From the NCBI RefSeq assembly GCF_001273845.1, contig NZ_JHBW01000062.1, positions 62,001-126,000 on the forward strand: a DNA stretch of 64,000 nt, read 5' to 3'. The stretch's first letter is position 1. Every line of letters begins with the position of its first letter. The stretch comes from Leucobacter musarum subsp. musarum. GTDB lineage: Bacteria; Actinomycetota; Actinomycetes; Actinomycetales; Microbacteriaceae. The notes beneath the pieces were generated by a model that was not told where the DNA came from, did not search any database, and worked only from the letters and a program-made list of their open reading frames with translations. This document shows, piece after piece, positions 59,612 through 64,000 of the stretch. Position numbers and translations under genes: made by a program.

Positions 59612-60567
59612 CGCGTTTCCACCGCGGTGCGAGCAATGGCGCGAGCGATGATCTCGGACTTCTGCCAGTCGGGAACGCGCACCCGGCGGGCGTACAGTTC
59701 ATCGATCGACGTTCGGGCGATCCGGCGACTCAGGCAGGCGAAGAGATCGAGTGCGCACCTCACGGCCGTGCGTGCGTCTTTCGGCAGGAGTGGCAGCACG
59801 GCGCGGGCGTCGGCGAGCTCGGCGTCGATGCGACGCAGCCAGTCGACACGGTCGGCATCGGTGAGCCGATCGCCCGAGCCGAGGTAGTTGCGCCCAAGTC
59901 GCTCGGTGTCGTCGGCGAGGTCGCGCAAGAAGTTGACGTTCTGAAATGCGGCGCCCAGGCTGCGCGCTCCGCGTTCGAGTCGGTGCTGCTGCAGTGCGTC
60001 GAGCTGCTGCTCGCGCGTGAACACCCGCAGACACATGAGGCCGACGACCTCCGCCGATCCGTACACGTAGGTGCCGTGCTGCTCAGCGTCGAAGCCGCGC
60101 ACGCGGTGCGGGGCATCCTCTGATGCGCTCGCCGCAGGGTGCTCGGTCGAGTTCGCGACGGGGTGCTCGTTCGCGGGAGCGATCGGCACCAGCAGGTCGG
60201 CGCGCATTGACGCGAAGAAGGGGGCGGTGAGCGACGCGTCGATGCGGGCGGCCCGAGCCGTCTGGGCGAACGCGTGCACGATCAGATCGCTCGAGTAGCC
60301 GGTTGCGACGGCGCGGCCGACCTCGTCTTCCAAGCGATCGAGCGCATCGCGCTGCGCCTCGGCGCTGAGACCGGCTCCGTCGGTGACGCCATCGACCAAT
60401 TCGTCGGCGACGCGCACGAGCGCATAGATGTTGCGCACGTGCGCGCGGTGGCGCGCGCCCAGCAGCCGCGTCGCCGCCCCGAACGAGGTCGAATAGCTGC
60501 GAATCACGACCGCCGACGCGCGCATTGCCGAGCGCGAGTAGCGATCTAGGGGGCTCTGCGGCTTCAT
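59608..60567 (-). CDS. crtB: Phytoene synthase
   Basis: 319 residues, squalene/phytoene synthase family: SYSTSFGAATRLL, RNIYALVRVADELVDG (first Asp-rich motif), YVYGSAEVVGLMCL and AFQNVNFLRDLADDTERLGR (second motif). Joins two GGPP into phytoene. An insertion of about 25 polar residues (EHPVANSTEHPAASASEDA) lies before the YVYGSA helix, probably a surface loop. Start at 60567, overlapping the crtE stop by 4 bp. Confidence 0.93.
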   Translation of the reverse strand: MKPQSPLDRYSRSAMRASAVVIRSYSTSFGAATRLLGARHRAHVRNIYALVRVADELVDGVTDGAGLSAEAQRDALDRLEDEVGRAVATGYSSDLIVHAFAQTARAARIDASLTAPFFASMRADLLVPIAPANEHPVANSTEHPAASASEDAPHRVRGFDAEQHGTYVYGSAEVVGLMCLRVFTREQQLDALQQHRLERGARSLGAAFQNVNFLRDLADDTERLGRNYLGSGDRLTDADRVDWLRRIDAELADARAVLPLLPKDARTAVRCALDLFACLSRRIARTSIDELYARRVRVPDWQKSEIIARAIARTAVETR

Positions 60568-61697
60568 GCGCGCCGGCCCTCGAGTCGGTCGGCGAGGGCG
60601 AGCAGACTGCGTCGCGCCGCGTCGGGCACGCCGTTCGCCTGATCCGCGAGCGTCTCGTGCAGCGCACGCGTCTGATCGTCGATCAGTCGCTGCACGAACT
60701 GCTCGGCGCCGCACTCGCGCAGCAATTCCTGCAGACGCAGGCCGGCGGCGCGCTCGAGCTGCCCGGTGCCGAACGCGGGCTCGATCTCGGGCCAAGCGGT
60801 CGTCATACGTGCGGCCGCGATGACCGCAGTCTCTTTGCCCTCGCGTAGGTCGGAGAACGCGTCTTTGCCGTGCTCGGCAGGATCACCGAAAGTCGAGAGC
60901 AGGTCGTCTTGCAGTTGAAACGCGAGCCCCAGGTGCGCGCCGGCCGCGCTGAGTGCGGCGTGGGTCGTGGGCGAGGTCACTCCGGTGAGAATTGCCGCCG
61001 CGCGCAACGGCAACTCGAACGTGTACGTCGCGGTCTTCAGTCGGCACATCTCGAGCACCGTTGCGGTGTCGGCGATGATCGTGCGGTCTTCGAGCCCGAT
61101 GTCGAGTTGTTCACCCACGACGGATTCAGTGATTGCGTGCGCGAGCAGATCGAGTAACTGCGTGCGCGCCTCGATCGCGACGTCGACGCGCGCGAAAATC
61201 TGGTGCACCTCGGCGAGCAGCAGATCGCCCATCAGAATGCCGCAGCTGCGAGCCCAATGCAGACGCTGCGCATCGGTGGTCGCGATGGGAGACGCGGCGA
61301 TGTGCGCGGGGGTGTCTGCCGCCAGTACGCCGATCAGGTTGGGGGCGCCCCGGCGGGTGAGATCGCCGTCGAAGACGTCGTCGTGCAAGAGGAACGACGC
61401 GTGCAGCAGCTCGATCGCCGCAGCGATATCGATTGCGGCGTCGGGGTCGGCGGGGGAGCCCTCGGGGCTCGACCCCAGCGCCTCCGCGATGTCGAGCATG
61501 AGTCGCGGGCGGATGCGCTTGCCGCCAGCGGTGCGCTCGCCGCAGATCTTCCACAGTCGGGCGTAGGCCGGGTGGTATGCCTCGGCTTCGCGTACGCGGG
61601 TGGCGAAGAAATCGTCGAGGCGGGCGTGCACGCGGTCGAGATCGGTGGGGGGATCGGGGGCGGTGAGTACCGTGCGCACCTCTCGTTGCCTGACCAC
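60564..61697 (-). CDS. crtE: Geranylgeranyl diphosphate synthase
   Basis: 377 residues, trans-prenyltransferase: GGKRIRPRL, LLHDDVFDGDLTRRG (first DDxxD-type motif), GEQLDIG, and LAFQLQDDLLSTFGD followed by GKDAFSDLREGKET (second). Makes GGPP, the carotenoid precursor. GTG start at 61697 with GGGGGA upstream. First gene of the operon, divergent from crtR with a palindromic operator in between. Confidence 0.93.
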   Translation of the reverse strand: MVRQREVRTVLTAPDPPTDLDRVHARLDDFFATRVREAEAYHPAYARLWKICGERTAGGKRIRPRLMLDIAEALGSSPEGSPADPDAAIDIAAAIELLHASFLLHDDVFDGDLTRRGAPNLIGVLAADTPAHIAASPIATTDAQRLHWARSCGILMGDLLLAEVHQIFARVDVAIEARTQLLDLLAHAITESVVGEQLDIGLEDRTIIADTATVLEMCRLKTATYTFELPLRAAAILTGVTSPTTHAALSAAGAHLGLAFQLQDDLLSTFGDPAEHGKDAFSDLREGKETAVIAAARMTTAWPEIEPAFGTGQLERAAGLRLQELLRECGAEQFVQRLIDDQTRALHETLADQANGVPDAARRSLLALADRLEGRRA

Positions 61698-61722
61698 GTC
61701 GTCCCCCGCTCGTGTAGAAATT

Positions 61723-61749
61723 TTGATTACTCACTTAGCGAGTGATCAA
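61723..61749. promoter_or_regulatory. CrtR operator
   Basis: TTGATTACTCAC-TTA-GCGAGTGATCAA: arms match at 10 of 12 positions. It covers the likely -35 (TTAGCG, 61735-61740) of crtR and lies at the crtE promoter, so one repressor can shut both. MarR proteins bind palindromes of this size. Confidence 0.75.
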
Positions 61750-61757
61750 CTTCAGGA

Positions 61758-61763
61758 TAATAT
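61758..61763 (+). promoter_or_regulatory. -10 box, leaderless crtR
   Basis: TAATAT ends 6 nt before the GTG at 61770, 17 bp after TTAGCG. Confidence 0.6.
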
Positions 61764-61769
61764 TCTCCT

Positions 61770-62369
61770 GTGGCGAAAGACAAGCGGGTTGTTGTGGAGC
61801 GCGGCACCGAGGGGAGCCCGGCCGCGCTCTATCGTGTCGACCACACCGATCCGCGGTCTGAGCTCGTCGACAGCGCCGGGCTCGCACCCCGCGATTTCGA
61901 AGAGATCGCGCACCTCATGGACGCGCTGCGCCAGTTGCGCGATGCCGAAGAACGCCTCTCGGAGGCCTCGCTCAAGTACATGAAGCTGAGTAGCGTCGAC
62001 ATGCGCGCGCTGCACTTTCTCATCGTCGCCGGCAACACCGACGTGCTCCCGACGCCGGGCGCGATCGCCGCGCACCTCGGCATCTCGAGCGCCTCGACGA
62101 CGAAACTGCTCGACCGTCTTGAGCGCGGCGGGCACATTTCGCGAGAGCGGCATCCCGAGGATCGCCGAGCGCTCGTGATCCGCATCACTCCCGACACCCA
62201 CGACGCAGCCAAGCGCACCGTCGGCCAGCAGCAGGCGAATCGCTTCAACGCGGCGGCCCGACTCACGTCAGAGGAGCGCGCGGTCGTCGAGCACTTCTTG
62301 CGCGACATGACCCGAGAAATCGACATCAGCGGCGTCGAATGGGCCGAGGCGGCAGAAGCGGCCGGTTAA
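61770..62369 (+). CDS. crtR: MarR family regulator of carotenoid synthesis
   Basis: 199 residues. A variable N-terminus of about 45 residues, then the MarR winged helix (LSSVDMRALHFLIVAG, TPGAIAAHLGISSASTTKLLDRLERGGHISRERHPEDRRALVIRIT) and C-terminal dimerisation helices. Its position, divergent from crtE with a shared palindrome, matches CrtR of Corynebacterium glutamicum, a repressor released by GGPP. GTG start 6 nt after TAATAT, so leaderless and probably autoregulated. Confidence 0.9.
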   Translation: MAKDKRVVVERGTEGSPAALYRVDHTDPRSELVDSAGLAPRDFEEIAHLMDALRQLRDAEERLSEASLKYMKLSSVDMRALHFLIVAGNTDVLPTPGAIAAHLGISSASTTKLLDRLERGGHISRERHPEDRRALVIRITPDTHDAAKRTVGQQQANRFNAAARLTSEERAVVEHFLRDMTREIDISGVEWAEAAEAAG

Positions 62370-62419
62370 CCGCCGCGCCTGCTGCGCCGCTTCGCTTTGC
62401 CTGACTGCCGGCAACCACC

Positions 62420-62490
62420 GAATCGGTGTCACTGTGTGCTGCGCGGTGCCCGATTTGGACTCACACTGCGACACAAATTGACACCGATTC
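62420..62490. repeat. Intergenic palindrome (element C)
   Basis: GAATCGGTGTCA (62420-62431) and TGACACCGATTC (62479-62490) are a perfect 12-bp inverted repeat, with GTGTG/CACAC nested inside. It lies between the convergent crtR and aztD genes, where a terminator is expected, but no T run is present. It shares GATTTGGAC with element B. Confidence 0.7.
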
Positions 62491-62534
62491 AGGGCTGGGG
62501 TTGAGCCATTACGGCCGAGGCCGGCGCCGCCCGA

Positions 62535-63761
62535 TCAGTGCTCGCCGAGCGCGACCGCGAACTCGTTCGGCGTGTGGTCGAGCTCGGCGGTCGCGGTGAT
62601 CTTGCCGCTGCGCAGATCGACCGCGTGCACGGCGTTGGCTGCGGGGTCGGTCAGGTACGCTGTGTCGCCGTCGCCGACGATCGTGGGGTGCGCATCCTGC
62701 CACTCGGCGGGCCCTTCCCAAGCGTCGATGACGGGGAACTCGTTCACGAGCTTGCCCGTCTCGGGGTCGAGCACGTGGATCGATCCGTCGGTCGACAGAA
62801 TGTAGGCGAGATCGTCGGCCCCGCGGGTGACATCACGGTAGGTGAATCGCACGTTCTCGGGCAGGTCGACGACCTCGAACTGTTCGGTCGCCGTGTTGAT
62901 CAGCGTAACGGCGCTCAGCAGGTAGCCCTCGGCGTCGGGGTCCGTCTTGTAGTCGCCGACCACGATCGGGCTGGTCTCTGAGACGTAAGCGTTACCCATG
63001 CGGCCGTAAGCGTCGGGCGCATCGAGCTTCGTGAAGGTGCCGTCCGCGAAGAGCAGCGCACCGTCTTCGCAGCCGAAGATGACGGCCTCGTCGGCCGCGG
63101 TGCCCTCGCCGTGGATGCCCGGGCACTGGTCGCTCGAGGTGATCTCGTGCCAGTGGTCGTCGTGGGGCTCCAGTGCGACCGCCCCGGTGCGCGCGGTTTC
63201 GTCGCCGACGGTGGTCAGCAGCGTGCCGTCTTCGAGTTCGATCGAGACCCCGTGGTGCGGGTGCTCGGCAGTGTACGTGACCGCCTCGGGCAGCGCGCCG
63301 TCGGCGTGCGCCAGGTCATGCGTGTCGAAGACCGTAGTTTCGCCGGCGCCGTCGTCGAACAGCACGGTCTTGCCGCCGTGGCGCACGACGTGGCCCGCTG
63401 CCGAGGCCTCGACGACCAGGTCGGTGAGGGCGGGCTCCGCGGTGTCGAGCAGCTGGAACCCCTGGGAGGTGGTGACGAAGAGGTGGCGGCCATCGCCGGC
63501 GGCGTTCAGACGGGTGAACTCCTCGCTGTCGAACTCCTCGATGACGTCGAGGGTGTCGGCGTCGAGCACGGCGATGCCGCCGTTGTACGAGACGGCGACG
63601 CGGCGGTCGTCGCCGTGCGCCCCCTCGGCGCTGCTCGAGGCGCTGGGTGAGGCGTCGTCGGCCGCGGCGTCACCGGCAGTGCTGGCCGAGCAGCCGGTCG
63701 CGAGAAGCGCGAGCCCGAGCAGCGCTGCGGGAGCCCCGAATCGGAGGTGTCGTCGGGTCAT
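62535..63761 (-). CDS. aztD: AztD-like zinc metallochaperone, lipoprotein
   Basis: 408 residues. Lipoprotein signal ending LLATGC (Cys at about 24), a Ser/Ala/Asp linker, then a seven-bladed-propeller-like series of repeats (GGIAVLDADTLDVIEEF, VFDTHDL, TYTAEHPHHGVSIELEDG, EPHDDHWHEI, CPGIHGEG) with many His residues. AztD proteins hand zinc to the AztC binding protein. The gene follows the zinc-binding-protein gene by 41 bp, as in azt operons. AGGA lies upstream of the ATG. Confidence 0.82.
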   Translation of the reverse strand: MTRRHLRFGAPAALLGLALLATGCSASTAGDAAADDASPSASSSAEGAHGDDRRVAVSYNGGIAVLDADTLDVIEEFDSEEFTRLNAAGDGRHLFVTTSQGFQLLDTAEPALTDLVVEASAAGHVVRHGGKTVLFDDGAGETTVFDTHDLAHADGALPEAVTYTAEHPHHGVSIELEDGTLLTTVGDETARTGAVALEPHDDHWHEITSSDQCPGIHGEGTAADEAVIFGCEDGALLFADGTFTKLDAPDAYGRMGNAYVSETSPIVVGDYKTDPDAEGYLLSAVTLINTATEQFEVVDLPENVRFTYRDVTRGADDLAYILSTDGSIHVLDPETGKLVNEFPVIDAWEGPAEWQDAHPTIVGDGDTAYLTDPAANAVHAVDLRSGKITATAELDHTPNEFAVALGEH

Positions 63762-63802
63762 GGTGGTGTCCTGCTTTCTGTGGTGTGGTGTTACTGGTGA
63801 GG

Positions 63803-64000
63803 TCAGGGGGAGAGCCCGGTGGCGATGCGCTCAGTGTTGGCGCGCATCATCTCGAGGTAGGACTCGGCGCCGCCGCCCGGTTGCGTGAGCGATTCGGTGA
63901 AGAGTTCTTCGACCGCCACGTCGAGATCGGCTTCGCTTGCGAGCACCTGCACGAGGCGGTCGGGCTGCGATGACTCGGCGAAGATCGTGGAGACCCCCGC
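63803..64000 (-). CDS. aztC: Zinc ABC transporter substrate-binding protein, C-terminal end (partial)
   Basis: The last 65 residues of a minus-strand frame that continues beyond the window. The sequence STIFAESSQPDRLVQVLASE and the ending SYLEMMRANTERIATGLSP match the C-terminal part of ZnuA/AztC cluster A-I proteins (the IFAE strand and final helix). It would bind zinc outside the membrane and receive it from AztD. Assignment rests on these motifs and on the aztD neighbour. Confidence 0.75.
   Translation of the reverse strand, partial: AGVSTIFAESSQPDRLVQVLASEADLDVAVEELFTESLTQPGGGAESYLEMMRANTERIATGLSP

Overview
The window is high-GC, densely packed chromosomal DNA from an actinobacterium, most likely a member of the Microbacteriaceae (a Leucobacter-like organism). 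The main reasons are a C50 carotenoid operon of the crtE-B-I-Ye-Yf-Eb type with a divergent MarR regulator, a pair of small DUF7882-type proteins typical of this family, a LAXTG (class E sortase) wall protein, and many genes with an extended -10 box exactly 6-7 nt before the start codon (leaderless transcription). I see no rRNA, IS element, prophage or CRISPR array. Two tRNAs (Thr-CGT and Ser-GCT) are present.

1-8.1 kb: housekeeping genes (S4-domain protein, YigZ, DNA polymerase III delta-prime, secreted tripeptidyl aminopeptidase), a candidate structured small RNA on the minus strand at 1.85-1.96 kb, then tRNA-Thr followed by an AT-rich patch and two DUF7882 paralogues, an SRAP protein and an acyltransferase. 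8.2-12.6 kb: a lipoprotein polysaccharide deacetylase with a membrane-anchored partner, and an ABC exporter. 12.8-16.7 kb: the riboflavin operon ribD-ribE-ribBA-ribH (minus strand) under an FMN riboswitch. 16.8-19.7 kb: a DUF1345 membrane protein and a rhomboid-like/DUF2156 lipid-modifying-type membrane protein.

19.8-27.3 kb: an alcohol dehydrogenase, a LysR regulator, and a plus-strand nitrogen cluster: an ornithine-cyclodeaminase-family protein, an FAD amine oxidase, an M20 carbamoylase-type amidohydrolase, Amt and a PII protein that lacks the modifiable Tyr51. trpS and an exonuclease III follow on the minus strand. 29.7-40.1 kb: one long plus-strand operon with two flavin-dependent LLM monooxygenases, a complete peptide-type ABC transporter, an aldo-keto reductase and an M20 amidohydrolase. 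By analogy with the Bacillus ytm/yxe operons I infer uptake and salvage of N-acylated or S-substituted sulfur compounds. Its FMN demand would be met by the rib operon.

40.2-56 kb: a second exonuclease III, a large LuxR-type ATPase regulator, an LCP wall-polymer ligase, tRNA-Ser, a TMEM175-like channel, an LtrA membrane protein, a two-component pair whose sensor has two membrane/kinase lobes, an MFS transporter with a divergent FCD-GntR regulator and a clear palindromic operator, and a YbdK-type carboxylate-amine ligase. 56.3-62.4 kb: the C50 carotenoid operon with a 27-bp imperfect palindrome between crtE and crtR. 62.5-64 kb: zinc import genes aztD and the 3-prime end of aztC.

The most interesting leads are the putative C-loop small RNA, the LLM/peptide-ABC/amidohydrolase operon, the PII protein without Tyr51, the parS-like sequence upstream of the LLM operon, the double-lobed sensor kinase and a set of related intergenic palindromes.
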